DNA of 64,000 nucleotides from Bacteroidota bacterium (GTDB lineage: Bacteria; Bacteroidota; Bacteroidia; JACPRZ01): contig JACPRZ010000029.1 of the NCBI GenBank assembly GCA_016193485.1, positions 17,901 through 81,900 on the forward strand. Direction: 5' to 3'. Position 1 is the stretch's first letter; the number at the start of each line of letters is the position of its first letter. This document shows positions 22,301 to 30,400 of the stretch, one piece after another. The notes below the pieces were generated by a model, which had not been told where the DNA came from, did not search any database, and saw only the letters and a list, made by a program, of their open reading frames with translations. The position numbers were made by a program, and so were the translations under genes.

Positions 22301-24173
22301 TGACAGCATTACCGTCACCGAACCCTCTCAACTTGCAATTACAACGGGCAGCGGTAACGCAACCTGCGGAAATGGTGATGGCTTTGCTTTTGTCAATGCT
22401 TCTGGAGGAATACCTCCTTATTATTATCAGTGGAATGATTCGCTCGCGCAGTCAACCGATACGGCTGTAGGTTTATATGCAGGAACTTATAGTGTAATTG
22501 TTGCCGATACAAATAATTGCACCGTTACAGGGACAGCAATGGTGATTAATACCGGTGCGTCTGTTGTTACCGTTGATTCGGTTTTCAATGTAACCTGCAA
22601 TAGTGACAGCGATGGCGCTGTTTATATAACCGCAAGCGGAGCGGGAACGCTATCGTACAACTGGTCTGATAATAGTGTCAATGAAGATGCAACTGGATTA
22701 AGCGGTGGAACTTACTTTGTTTCGGTGACAGATTCAGCCGGATGTATTGCTGTTGTTTCAGCATCTATTAACGAACCGGTATTGCTTACTGCCACTGCCA
22801 CTGCCACTGCCGCTTTCTGTTTTAATGATTCCTCTGCTTCCGCCTCCGCCTTCGCCTCCGGTGGTACCCCCCCTTATTCGTACTTATGGAGTAATGGAGA
22901 TGTCGATTCACTGGCAGCGGCAGTAGGCAGCGGCAGTTACACCGTAACCGTAACCGATGCAAACGGGTGCACTTCAATTTCTTCATCAACTGTAACCGAA
23001 CCTGCTGCTATTGTAACTTCATCTGCATCTGTATCTCCATCATGCAATGGCGACAGCACCGGCTCAATTGACCTGACAGTAAGCGGTGGAACTGGCTCAT
23101 ATAGTTTCAACTGGTCGGATGGCAGTAATAATGAAGACCGTAATAACATTGGTGCGGGATCTTATAGTGTTACTATTACTGACGGAAACAATTGTACTGC
23201 ATCAGATTCAATGTCAGTAACGGAACCGGCTGTTCTTTCCGCATCTATATCTTCAATCGATGTAACCTGTTACAGTGCGTGCGATGGAAACGTATGGGCA
23301 GTTATGTCAGGCGGTACACCGCCATACTCACCTGTTTGGAGTACCGGTTGTACCTCTTCCGGTTGTACCAATTTATGCGTTGGATGGTGCGGATTTAACC
23401 TTGTTGACAACAACGGCTGTACCTTTTTAGATTCCATTTACATCAATGAACCAGCCCTTCTGACTGCTACAGCCACTGCTACGTCTACTTCCTGCTACGG
23501 AATTTGTGACGGATCAGTAACTGCAACCGCAAGCGGAGGCATCATTCCATATACATATCTTGGTACCGGTTCAGGTTTCTGCCAGGGAAATTATCCCGTT
23601 ACGGTTACCGATGCCAACGGCTGCATTGCCTCTGATTCAACACTTGTCACCGAACCTGCGATGCTTGTTATTGACTCTCTCACTATGACCAAAGCAAGTT
23701 GTCAGTCCTGCCCGGACGGAACTGCCAGCATGTTTGTAAGCGGAGGTACCGGTACATTATCGTATACATGGAGCAATGGCGAAATTACAAGTACAATTAC
23801 AGGTCTTGCATCCGATACTTTTTTTGTAACGGTCAATGATGCCAACGGTTGCATCGCAACGGGTAGTGTTTTTGTGGATTTCCTGGTAACTCAATCCGAA
23901 ATTTCCATCCCGATGGCTATCGGGACGCAATCCGCAATATTTATCTATCCGAATCCGGCAAAAGATGTTCTCTATCTGAATTTTGAGGGTAATGGTGTAT
24001 CTGTTTATGAAATCCGTCTCGTGAATATATTTGGTCAGGAAATATTGACCGTAAAAGTTCCATCCGGAAAAACAATGCCGTTGTATGTGGGAGATTTGGC
24101 GGAGGGGATGTACAGGATGGTGGTGATGACGGGAAATGAAATTTCCGGAGTGAATGTCATGATTGAAAAATAA
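13365..24173 (+). CDS. 3602-residue T9SS type A protein with ~24 PKD domains and 16 SprB repeats
   Basis: Signal peptide 1-19 (ending LLSAQ). Residues 22-1480 are PKD domains in a four-domain block repeated with a period of about 325 residues; about six more divergent PKD domains reach about 2010. Then come an Ig-like domain and two units with CSGDTFQLNG/CEGDSVMLNG cores, then 16 SprB repeats (about 2305-3508). The C-terminus (3525-3602, IYPNPAKDVLYL, IRLVNIFGQEI, LAEGMYRMVV) is a T9SS type A sorting domain, unlike the type B ends of most neighbours. The product should be a very long extracellular filament-like adhesin. A short palindrome is translated in the linker just before the sorting domain (23908-23925). 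A strong hairpin terminator follows the gene. Function beyond secretion and adhesion cannot be read from the sequence. Confidence 0.88.
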   Translation: MKKTLFAAAAFFQMQLLSAQPDASFTFTPDSACTPDSVTFTNTSTNMPPGATYTWSWGDFSSYNGFDTSHTYWSSGAKAVTLNAYDQFGGWLDDYSAVVFIRNGHNGNFNISKNPACPNEPVNFDPSGNNFIQWDFGDGFTSSMSWETHSYSSEGNYNVMCIVSTDCGNDTIIKAVTISNSALPNVLFNISPNNQCPNTPVNFYPNDYSGSHYWSFSDGFDTNAASFPRTFDTAGNYTVVHMVTNICGNSDSDSAVVVIVDTIFPDAAFTLGPNPQCPNKNINFSPMFWDGNHFWELGDGFTSSSSSIGHSFSDTGFFSAIHTVTNGCNNQSKDTQYVSISDTILCVNFSVSEDTGCIPFYVAFTNTSSNYPPGSYFVWDFADGSPNDTNFNSAHTYNPWSGTFWVGLNLYDSTNSNIGFAQRIVFASWGHNGNFNINPDTACPGQQVNFNANGNSFIQWNFGDSTTSFIEWETHTYNDTGVYNVMCIVNTACGPDTIIKIVTITTNTSPDAQFNINPNPACPDRFIGFSPQDYSGTHNWSFSDGYDTNITSFYRLFDTLGNYTVIHTITDVCGGSNSDTAIVFIVDTIYPDAGFSFYPSPTCPNSLIYFDPDWDEFTHFWSFSDGYTSTSPTVYHSFDTAGAYTAIHTITNTCNRQSSDTQFVSIVDSILCVSFSMNPGSGCAPLDVAFTNSSSNFPPGSYFVWNFNDGSPYDTSFNAVHTFNNWWSVWVYLTLYDSSGFFIDDYSRQVQISWGHNGNFNISPNPACPGQQVNFDPNGNNFIQWNFGDSTTSTNPWEWHTYNDTGIYNVMCIVNTGCGPDTIIKILTISTGTSPNAQFSIDPNPSCPNSLVNFDPQLPDGAHNWLFSDGMDTNITYLMRSFIAIGAYSVIHTITDACGGSNSDTAVVNIVDTITPVASFTVSNNLTCPGNNINCWPNQWDGSHYWEFSDGFTAFSASTNHAFSDTGYYSVIHRITNSCNVQNSDTQYISVVDTLTCVSFIVNKDTGCTPFDAVFTNTSSNYPPGSYFSWNYGDGSPSDTGFNATHTYYWTGWFYPELKLFDSAGYNLGNSTRQIIVNSGSNGNFNISKLTACPGEVLNFDPNGNNLFQWNFGDGFTSTNYNDTHSYNTTGTYNVLCILNTSCGLDTLSKTVTVSDSAMPDPQFNFSPNYVCPGTFISFSPYDWSGSHTWSFSDGLDTNTASYSKSFAAAGVYTVIHTITNSCGNSDSDTAYVNIINSLYPDAAFNFSPGSACPNSNINFWPNQWDGSHYWDFGDGYNSSFSSPGHSFAAIGTYTVIHTITNGCNNQDSDTAIVSIVDTLQCISFIMSGDTGCTPFSVVFTNTTSGNPPDSYFVWNFNDGSPYDTSFNSAHTFNNSGWYTVYLNMYDTFGNYLGNSSKQVIVNWGHNGDFNISKTSICPGEQITFDPNGNNFIQWNFGDGFTSTQWWTTHTYSGTGIYNVLCIVNTSCGPDTITKTVTVSAGAIPPVQAVVNQNTVCPGDVLYFDTQDDFASYLWNFGDATTSNIADPTHAYSVTGNYQVILTVTNDCGNSNNDTLQISVQNNVPADASFNYGCCNPACPYSIIEFNGNASGFFNWSYGDGIFDTGSNVQHFYTDTGYYMLQLIHTNSCGNSDSAFMGVTVQYNPTNKPNASFEFEGYGWPSPDTITVCTGEEVEFRDNSWANNNGPLTYIWLFGDGDSSLIRNPNHIYFTSGFYAVQLIAENSCQGKDTAVKWVIADPAASPNSALMLMPDPSFSVCPGTGFSFIDDVIKEEYSGYSYSVWFGDGDSAVNINSVAIPNSPVLAIHYYDSAGIYNYLFISTNSCGISDSLAGTINVVDSNQSLPFFAEHFDNGGGQGYDSTFCPGDTVTFLALGGTTYLWQFPGASTSTGFLVSHAFDSMGVWPVSVIITNGCGVSDTLYDTIIVSNTQVPGSWFDVNDNFACGGDTLFFDAGGWFGNAPVVHFWDFGDGTTSSLENPAHAYSAGGVYSVTHTVTNGCGTGNPEERSIIVDVPVVDFSGLGLSYCLNASPVNLNGNPGGGIFSGSGISGSFFDPPAAGTGIHNITYSYTNSNGCPGSNTHITTVSPLPPADAGTDRFMCSGDTFQLNGTGGVYYSWSPSSGLSDTMIPDPIASPSASTPYYLTVTDSQGCSATDTVFITVASSLTADAGPDVDLCEGDSVMLNGSGGGAYSWYPSGGLSNTTIANPYASPSATTVYYMAVSSASCSDTDSVVVTFFTPLSVNITASDSVIRCPGNTVNLTSSSAAGYLWSTGNTSSSITVGVSGAYSVTITDANGCNNTATLFIPAVPPMITALNVTNSTCVGVCNGSIDAGVSGGAPPYTYQWDDPLSQTTSFISGLCIGTYHLTVTDDNGCVMTDSATISQPPPLAATNSVNNVSCYDSCNGSATLSVTGGLPPYNFTWSSGATSATATGLCADTFGVTITDLKGCLLTSSVIITKPSKIATNVTSAGITCNGGTCDGTASVSASGGTPGYSYLWSTGDSTLSMPNLCTGVYYVAVFDGNNCNVIDSAIISEPTAITATAAATAASCNGVCDGMATANPGGGTPPYFFAWSTGATIDTASGLCPGTYTVTVTDAKGCSKIDSTSVTEPATLTAVVSVTNINCNGDCNGIAQVIPAGGTPSYNYLWSNVSTDNPQTGLCPGTYYVTVIDANGCTDTASGTITEPPAWLASVSGTDNTCSGGNSGSADVTVTNGSGTFQYSWSNGAVTEDISGVTAGTYSCTVVDVTCSDTIILSVTITEPSALSLIPGSQNASCGVNDGSAWVTVTGGTPGYSYLWNDSLGQTNDTALSFYAGLYCVTVTDGNSCTVTACIGVNNIGAPVISLDTVMNVSCNSGNDGEIYITATGAGTLTYNWNNGESTDDLQGVSAGTYVVSVTDSVGCIVVNSFDVYEPLPIAISFTYSDVSCYSLCNGFASSSVSGGTPPYQYLWNTNDTSGSVMGLCAGDYLITVTDDNSCTGIDSITVTEPSQLAITTGSGNATCGNGDGFAFVNASGGIPPYYYQWNDSLAQSTDTAVGLYAGTYSVIVADTNNCTVTGTAMVINTGASVVTVDSVFNVTCNSDSDGAVYITASGAGTLSYNWSDNSVNEDATGLSGGTYFVSVTDSAGCIAVVSASINEPVLLTATATATAAFCFNDSSASASAFASGGTPPYSYLWSNGDVDSLAAAVGSGSYTVTVTDANGCTSISSSTVTEPAAIVTSSASVSPSCNGDSTGSIDLTVSGGTGSYSFNWSDGSNNEDRNNIGAGSYSVTITDGNNCTASDSMSVTEPAVLSASISSIDVTCYSACDGNVWAVMSGGTPPYSPVWSTGCTSSGCTNLCVGWCGFNLVDNNGCTFLDSIYINEPALLTATATATSTSCYGICDGSVTATASGGIIPYTYLGTGSGFCQGNYPVTVTDANGCIASDSTLVTEPAMLVIDSLTMTKASCQSCPDGTASMFVSGGTGTLSYTWSNGEITSTITGLASDTFFVTVNDANGCIATGSVFVDFLVTQSEISIPMAIGTQSAIFIYPNPAKDVLYLNFEGNGVSVYEIRLVNIFGQEILTVKVPSGKTMPLYVGDLAEGMYRMVVMTGNEISGVNVMIEK
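13428..17805 (+). repeat. Higher-order PKD array: 4-domain block repeated 4.5 times
   Basis: Equivalent positions fall at 13428, 14400, 15378, 16353 and 17328, so the periods are 972, 978, 975 and 975 bp. Each block holds four distinct PKD types in fixed order: PPGSYFVW type, GHNGNFNI...FIQWNFGD type, then two CPN...WSFSDG/WDFGDG types. The fifth block stops after its second domain. Confidence 0.85.
20280..23890 (+). repeat. Sixteen SprB-type repeats
   Basis: Units of about 75 residues, with cores such as SGGTPPYxYLW and TVTDxxGC. Units 9-11 repeat the subtype order seen around units 6-8, so amplification in groups of three is likely. Several units use an extra Cys pair (CNGxCDG). Confidence 0.8.
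23908..23925. repeat. Palindrome TCCCGATGGCTATCGGGA inside CDS
   Basis: A perfect 7-bp stem with loop GGCT, translated as part of ISIPMAIGTQ in the linker before the YPNP sorting domain. Sixteen bases are identical to the core of the intergenic element at 6915-6930. Confidence 0.6.
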
Positions 24174-24238
24174 AATATAGAAGTTCTTTTGATTTATGCT
24201 GATCTGAATGATTTTGCAAATCATTCCGTCAGTGTACC

Positions 24239-24271
24239 AGCCATTCCGGTATCCAGCGGAGTGGCTTTTTT
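24239..24271 (+). terminator. Rho-independent-type terminator
   Basis: AGCCATTCCG (24239-24248) pairs with CGGAGTGGCT (24257-24266) over 10 bp with one G-T pair and an 8-base loop, followed directly by a T run. It lies 66 bases after the stop of the 3602-residue gene. Confidence 0.75.
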
Positions 24272-24274
24272 ATT

Positions 24275-24282
24275 TATATTTG
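24275..24282 (+). promoter_or_regulatory. Candidate -7 box TATATTTG
   Basis: It matches TAnnTTTG, sits immediately after the terminator, and lies 27 bases before ATG 24309. Predicted leader is about 20 bases. No good -33 TTG is seen. Confidence 0.45.
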
Positions 24283-24308
24283 TCTGAATAAAACCTTTTA
24301 CCGGAATA

Positions 24309-25130
24309 ATGAAGCGCATATTTCTCCTTTTAGTTTCCGTATTAATATTTCAATCATCGGACATATTTGCTTCCGGAGAAAATGTACCTGCCGGGGCGCG
24401 TTCAGCCGGCATGGGAAATGCATCCGTAACGCATGGCGATATATGGTCGGCTTTCAATAACCAGGCGGGGCTTTCTGAAGTTTCTTCAATTTCAGCCGGT
24501 GTTTTCTACGAAAACCGTTTCTTCATGCCGGCACTGGGACTAAAGGGGGGGGGAATTGTCTTGCCCTCAAAATACGGTGTCTTCAGCGCAAGCGGATTTT
24601 CCTTTGGGTATAAGGTTTATAGCGAAACCAATGCCGGTATCGCTTATGCCCGATCCTTCAGCGAAAATTTTTCTGCAGGGATGAAATTCAGTTATATGAA
24701 AGTGCAGATGGGAGATGTTTATGGCAGTAAGGGATTGATCATTGCCGAAGCGGGCGTCCGCGCCAGACTTTCGAAAAATATGATGATGGGCATGCATATT
24801 TACAATCCCGCCCGTTCAAAACTCGCTTCCTACAACGATGAACGTATAGCGGCCATCATGCGGCTGGGTATTGATTACCGTTTTTCAAAAAAAGTACTCG
24901 TTTGCACTGAAGCGGAAAAGGATATTGAGATGAAACCGGTATTTAAAGCGGGTGTCGAATACCTTCCGGCAGAAGCGCTATATGTACGTGCCGGGGTATC
25001 AACAAATCCGGGAACTACATCTTTCGGAATCGGGCTCAATCTTAAACATCTTAAAATTGACATTGCAACCGGATACCATTCCGTTCTCGGATATTCACCG
25101 CAGGTGGCGTTGAGTTATTCGGTAAAATAA
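24309..25130 (+). CDS. PorV/PorQ-like outer-membrane beta-barrel protein
   Basis: 273 residues with a signal peptide (1-22, ending IFASG). The opening PAGARSAGMGNASVTHGDIWSAFNNQAGL follows the pattern of the PorV/PorQ (FadL-related) barrels, in which an early ARSxGMGxA segment is followed by a short N-x-AGL turn. Alternating hydrophobic strands continue to the terminal aromatic-containing strand (VALSYSVK). It is shorter than PorV (about 380). It may be a T9SS accessory barrel or an unrelated small porin. It is followed 42 bases later by a second outer-membrane protein gene on the same strand, so the two are probably co-transcribed. One G9 tract is present (24545). Confidence 0.65.
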   Translation: MKRIFLLLVSVLIFQSSDIFASGENVPAGARSAGMGNASVTHGDIWSAFNNQAGLSEVSSISAGVFYENRFFMPALGLKGGGIVLPSKYGVFSASGFSFGYKVYSETNAGIAYARSFSENFSAGMKFSYMKVQMGDVYGSKGLIIAEAGVRARLSKNMMMGMHIYNPARSKLASYNDERIAAIMRLGIDYRFSKKVLVCTEAEKDIEMKPVFKAGVEYLPAEALYVRAGVSTNPGTTSFGIGLNLKHLKIDIATGYHSVLGYSPQVALSYSVK

Positions 25131-25172
25131 CAATCACAAGAATAAAAGAATACAAGAAGTCAGGAAGCCAAG

Positions 25173-27329
25173 ATGCCAAGAGGATTCGCCAAAAAAAATA
25201 TCCACTGCTATAGGGTAAGACCTCTTTACCTCCTTACCTCCTTACCTCTTTACCTCTTTACTTCCTTCTTATTTTCACCTCACTCCTTATTTTCCCAGGA
25301 AGAAAAAGAAAATGAAAAGGAAAATATTGTTGAACAGAAAATTGAAAATATTGCCGAAACCAACGAAGAAGAGGAATCGGATTATACTTCCCTGCTTGAT
25401 GAACTGAATCACTACCTTGACAACCCGCTGAACCTGAATAACGCTTCGAGGGAAGAACTTGAATCGCTGCAATTGCTGAGCGATGTGCAGGTAAATAACC
25501 TTCTCATGCACATTAAACAGAACGGCAAACTGATAGTGCCGCATGAATTGCAGACCATAGACGGTTTTGACCCGGAATCCATTAATCGCATCATGCCGTT
25601 CGTCATTATTTCACCGGAGGATATCATTCCGCGCACTTCCCTTCGCAGCATGATTGAGGACAGCAGGAATGAACTTTTTATACGGTACCAGTCGCTTGTT
25701 GAAGATCAGAAGGGGTTTCTTCCGGCTGACAGCGCCACTATGGCGGCAAAACCGAACGATTATTTTCTTGGCAGCAAACCGAGAATTTATGCCCGGTACA
25801 GGTTCAAATACGCCAACCGGATCAGCATCGGTATTACCGGTGAAAAGGACTCTGGCGAGGAATTTTTTAAGGGCACGCAGAAAAACGGCTTTGATTTTTA
25901 TTCGGCTCACTTTTACCTGAAGGATTTCGGATTTCTCAAAGCCCTTGCCATCGGTGATTATCATGCCCAGTTCGGACAGGGACTCGCTTTCTGGTCCGGC
26001 TACGGCTACAATAAATCATCGGATGTATCTGCAGTAAAAAAGAAGGGTGGCGGTCTCAAACCCTATACTTCGGTTGATGAGAATCTTTTCCTGAGAGGGG
26101 GGGGGATAACTGCAGGATTGAAAGGGTTTGACCTCACCGCTTTTTATTCCTCTAAAAAGATTGACGGAAATATCTCAGTTTATGATACCCTTACGGAAGA
26201 TGTGCAACTGGTTACTTCATTTCAAACTACCGGTTACCATACAATTCCTTCTGAACTTGCCGACAAGGATGCCGTTGGCGAAATGATTTATGGCGGCAAC
26301 TTTTCTTTTAACAGCCGCAGATTTCATGCCGGAATAACTGCGGTGCGTTCCGAATATGATGCAATGCTGTCACGGGACCTTACCTTTTACAACCGGTTTG
26401 AATTTATCGGAAACAAAAACAGTGTTCTCGGATTTGATTACGGAACTACCGTACGGAACATGAACCTTTTCGGGGAAATTTCGCGAAGTATGAACGGGGG
26501 TATCGCATTCCTCAACGGATTGATCATAAGCATTGACCCGCGGGTATCTTTTTCGGCCGTTTACCGGAATTATAAAAAAGAATTTCAGCCCATATATAGC
26601 GCTGCATTCGGTGAAAGCACAAAAAATATCAATGAAGAGGGAATTTACATGGGAGTGCAGATGAAACTGCCCAACCGTTTTACCCTCTCTGCTTATTATG
26701 ATTATTTTAAATTCCCCTGGATGAAATACCTGGTGGATGCCCCTTCAACCGGCTCCGATTATCTTGTACAATTAAACTACACCCCTTTCAAAAAACTGGA
26801 TATGTATATGCGCGTGCGGCAGCGCGATAAATTCAAAAACCAATATACAACTGATGATGCAGATATTGATTATATCGCTCCTTATTCACAGGTGAATTAC
26901 AGGTATAATATTTCCTATCAGGTTACTCCTGCCGTTAAGTTGCGCAGCAGGGTTGAATACCTGACATATACGCTTAACAGCGGGGTTCCGGCTGACGGCT
27001 ACCTCATTTACCAGGATTTTATCTACAAAATCCACGGAAGTCCCTTCTCGGTAGTAACCCGTTATGCGTTTTTTGATACCGATAATTATGACACCCGCAT
27101 TTATATGTATGAAAGCGATGTGGTGGGAGCATATTCCGTACCCGCGGTTTATTACAAGGGGGGGAGGGGATACTTCATGCTGCGGTACAGGATTTTTCAC
27201 CGGGTTGACCTCTGGCTGCGTTATGCCCGAACATTTTATACAAATAAAGATGTAATCGGCACGGATATCTACGAAATTCAGGCAAATCACAAATCGGAAG
27301 TAAAAGTGCAGGTGAAGATTGGGTTTTAA
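25173..27329 (+). CDS. Helix-hairpin-helix outer-membrane protein
   Basis: 718 residues. A signal peptide is encoded largely by an 8-bp tandem repeat (LYLLTSLPLYLFTSF, ending LFSQ). A Glu/Lys/Asn-rich stretch precedes a ComEA-like helix-hairpin-helix region (about 85-155: PLNLNNASREELESLQLL, LQTIDGFDPESINRIMPFV). The remaining 550 residues are rich in alternating aromatic strands (for example RFKYANRISIGITGE, YFMLRYRIFHRVDLWLRYA) and read like a beta-barrel ending in VKVQVKIGF. Such HhH-plus-barrel proteins occur in Bacteroidota, but I know of no established function. Probably co-transcribed with the preceding barrel gene. G9 (26097) and G7 (27158) tracts are present. Confidence 0.65.
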   Translation: MPRGFAKKNIHCYRVRPLYLLTSLPLYLFTSFLFSPHSLFSQEEKENEKENIVEQKIENIAETNEEEESDYTSLLDELNHYLDNPLNLNNASREELESLQLLSDVQVNNLLMHIKQNGKLIVPHELQTIDGFDPESINRIMPFVIISPEDIIPRTSLRSMIEDSRNELFIRYQSLVEDQKGFLPADSATMAAKPNDYFLGSKPRIYARYRFKYANRISIGITGEKDSGEEFFKGTQKNGFDFYSAHFYLKDFGFLKALAIGDYHAQFGQGLAFWSGYGYNKSSDVSAVKKKGGGLKPYTSVDENLFLRGGGITAGLKGFDLTAFYSSKKIDGNISVYDTLTEDVQLVTSFQTTGYHTIPSELADKDAVGEMIYGGNFSFNSRRFHAGITAVRSEYDAMLSRDLTFYNRFEFIGNKNSVLGFDYGTTVRNMNLFGEISRSMNGGIAFLNGLIISIDPRVSFSAVYRNYKKEFQPIYSAAFGESTKNINEEGIYMGVQMKLPNRFTLSAYYDYFKFPWMKYLVDAPSTGSDYLVQLNYTPFKKLDMYMRVRQRDKFKNQYTTDDADIDYIAPYSQVNYRYNISYQVTPAVKLRSRVEYLTYTLNSGVPADGYLIYQDFIYKIHGSPFSVVTRYAFFDTDNYDTRIYMYESDVVGAYSVPAVYYKGGRGYFMLRYRIFHRVDLWLRYARTFYTNKDVIGTDIYEIQANHKSEVKVQVKIGF
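25220..25267 (+). repeat. Six tandem octamers (ACCTCYTT) in signal-peptide coding region
   Basis: The units are ACCTCTTT, ACCTCCTT, ACCTCCTT, ACCTCTTT, ACCTCTTT and ACTTCCTT, in register. Eight is not a multiple of three, so gain or loss of one unit would shift the frame of the 718-residue protein. Confidence 0.75.
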
Positions 27330-27383
27330 GAGGGGATATACGCGCACTCTTACTCTTATCCTCACTTGTAAAGCGGGCAAAAA

Positions 27384-27391
27384 TAAATTTG
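27384..27391 (+). promoter_or_regulatory. Candidate -7 box TAAATTTG
   Basis: It matches TAnnTTTG 75 bases before ATG 27466. A TTG lies at 27366-27368, but the spacing of 15 bases is shorter than usual. Confidence 0.4.
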
Positions 27392-27465
27392 GACAATTCA
27401 AATGAATACCCTACCTTTACGGCACTTTACCAAAACCCGTTTCATAACCTCTAAAATCCTCCGCT

Positions 27466-30400
27466 ATGAAAACAAGCGTTGGTCTCCGTTTACCGTTTGC
27501 AATAAAAATACCACAAAGATACTGCCTGAGTTTTAAGGATACAATATTTCCGGTCTTAATTTTTCTTTTCCTTTTTTCATTTAACCTGATGGCGCAGATA
27601 ACTCCACAATGTTATTGTTGTTGTGGGTTCTGTACCGGTTCTTATATCCTAAATGCTACAGAAAATGCTTACTCTTATCCTGCCAATACACAGGTAAATA
27701 CTCTTTCACCCTGCACTCAATATAAACTTACATACGTTCTCCAGAATAATATTCCTTGCGGAACCACACCGGTTCCTGCTGTTACTGATTATATTACAAT
27801 TCATCTTCCTAATGGTATTGTAATGATAAATTTTATTTCTAGTTCTCCTGCTGTTGGTCTTATGTCTGCATTGCCAACCGCAAACCCGGTTTTTTTTGTC
27901 CCTTATTGGTATAATAACACATTTCTTTACTTGAACATTTTAGTAGAGACACCCCCCTGCGAATCCATCCCGACTCCAAGTACGGTTACTACAATAAACG
28001 GCAACATGGCGTTATATACGCCAATTTCAGTTACTAATACGCTTACCATCGCGCCTGCTAACTTATCAGTGCTCAATCTTACCGGCACCGGTGGTTCACT
28101 TTTACTTAATACCGGGGATGTAACTGAATTGGTATTTAAAATACAGAATGTGAGCAATAATGGAAGCAATATCAATAACATTGAGGTTACTTTTACCCCT
28201 GACCCTACCACCGAAGTACTGGGTTATTATGTGACGACTTCTGTACCCGCTCAAATACCGGTTTATAATAATTATACCTATCAATCGCATCTGAATACAA
28301 CGGTTACCCCCTTCACATGCACAACCCCTCCCTGCACACTCTTTTTTGGTCAAAGTACATTCAATACTTTTTTCGGTAGTTCCGTTTTCCCGGACTTTGC
28401 ATTTTTTTATCTTCATATAAAAATTAAAATTCCATGGAATGTTTCCTCATCAACCCAGTTATGTAATACAGGTAGTTCTTCCGGGAATTATGATTTTTCA
28501 TGGAACTGCGGTTCCATTACTTGTGGCACGATACCACAACCTACGAGTATAAATATATTGACTGATTCACCATCCCTGACCGCTACTGCGATTACGGATC
28601 CTCTGATTTACAATAGCGCAACTTTCTGTCCGGGTGGCAATAACATATCTTCTGTGGCATTTCTCTATACAAATAATGTTGGACCCAGTACTACTTTACC
28701 TTACGGCCGCGCTAAAGCGACAGATATACAGTTATATTTATATACTACCAGTTCATTTGGAACTTTAGATGTAACATCTTTTAATATTTCATATAATGGA
28801 AACTCATTACCTATACCTTTATCCATTATTACCTCTACCCCTCAGACATCCTATAATGTTTATACCATAAATTTTGCCGGGGCAGTTGGCCCAGATTACG
28901 GTACACTTACAACTGGCCCAGGATTAGTTGTATCTACTTATGGATGGGACCCGCTCAATGGAATGGGAAATACTCTTGCCGATTTGGACGGAGACGGTTA
29001 TGTGGATGACCTGAATGAAGGCGGCAGTTTTACAATTACTGCAGATTTTATTTACAATACCGTTACATGTCCTGATTTTAAACAATGCGGAGGCGCAAGC
29101 GGTTATTTACCTGCCATATATTCAAAATATAATGACCAGTGCTTTTCATTCGAATGCCCCGTTTCCGGGGGGTGTTACCTGGCATGCCCATTTCAAACTA
29201 ATTGTGCTGATGCTTATTATTTGTACGCTGCTTCCGGTGGCACAGGTATAATAAAAGTAATCGAGCCGAATCCACCGGGGCCTACCGATATTAATGAGGG
29301 TATTAATGGAGGTAATTTTACCGTCCGGGTTTGCCCCGGTTATTATACTGAACAATGGACACCAACAGGATTTGACTTTGAATGTCCAAACGGGTATCAT
29401 CAAATAAAAGTATCATTGCCAGCCGGATATCACTTGCAACAAAATGTTACTGCATTGGCTGATGTTGCTGCCTGGCCGCCTTGTGGTGGATCGTCTGGTT
29501 TCATAACTCCTGCGGTTGAAGAAGTATGCCCTCAACCTCCATACACTGATCCCGGTTATCTGTTGATTAAATTTGGAAAATTACCTAAGAACCCCTGCAA
29601 TGTAAATGAGTTTACATATCAAATAGGGTGCATTACCCTCCCTCTTACGCTTGATTGCGATAATTCTGATTATTGTACATCTGCACCTCCTGCAGATCCG
29701 GCTGGTAATGTTGCCGATATTGTAAGTTATTCCCTGCAATATATATGCGATGACCAGAATTGTCCGGATTGCGTTTCAGGTATTGAATGTAACAGCACTT
29801 CCATTGTACATCATTGTACCGGTTTGTGCGCATCCTATTTCGGCACGGATGACTTTGGAGAATTTTACTTTGAACGGAAGACATTAGGATTCACAAACCC
29901 ATCTGATATTCTTCCTTCACCAGGTTTTTATGACAATTGCAGCAATTTACCTAACTCCACGGGATTAAACAACTCTGTCATTGACCTGAAATCTGCTTAC
30001 CATGGCGATGTTATTGAAATGAAAGCCACCGGAAGTTTCTCCGGTAACGCTTTTGCAACTACCCATACAGCGGCAGATTACGATGAAATCTTTCTTAAAG
30101 TCACCTATGAAAATCCCGGTTCAGTTTCTTCAGATTTTGATTTAGACGATTTACAAGGGACCATTACTATATCAGATGGAACCAATTCTCTTATTCTATA
30201 TTCTTCAACTCCGGGGGATATTAGTTATTCTTCAACTGTAACAGGTAACCAGGTTGAGATGAATTTCGAAATGTCAATGACGGAATTGAATGCTTTTATT
30301 ATAGACGCATATACTACCTATACTTTTGACGCAGACCTGTTCCTGATTTTAGATAAAAGAAATAATAGCTTATCTCCCGGTTTCTATCCGATAACTCCAA

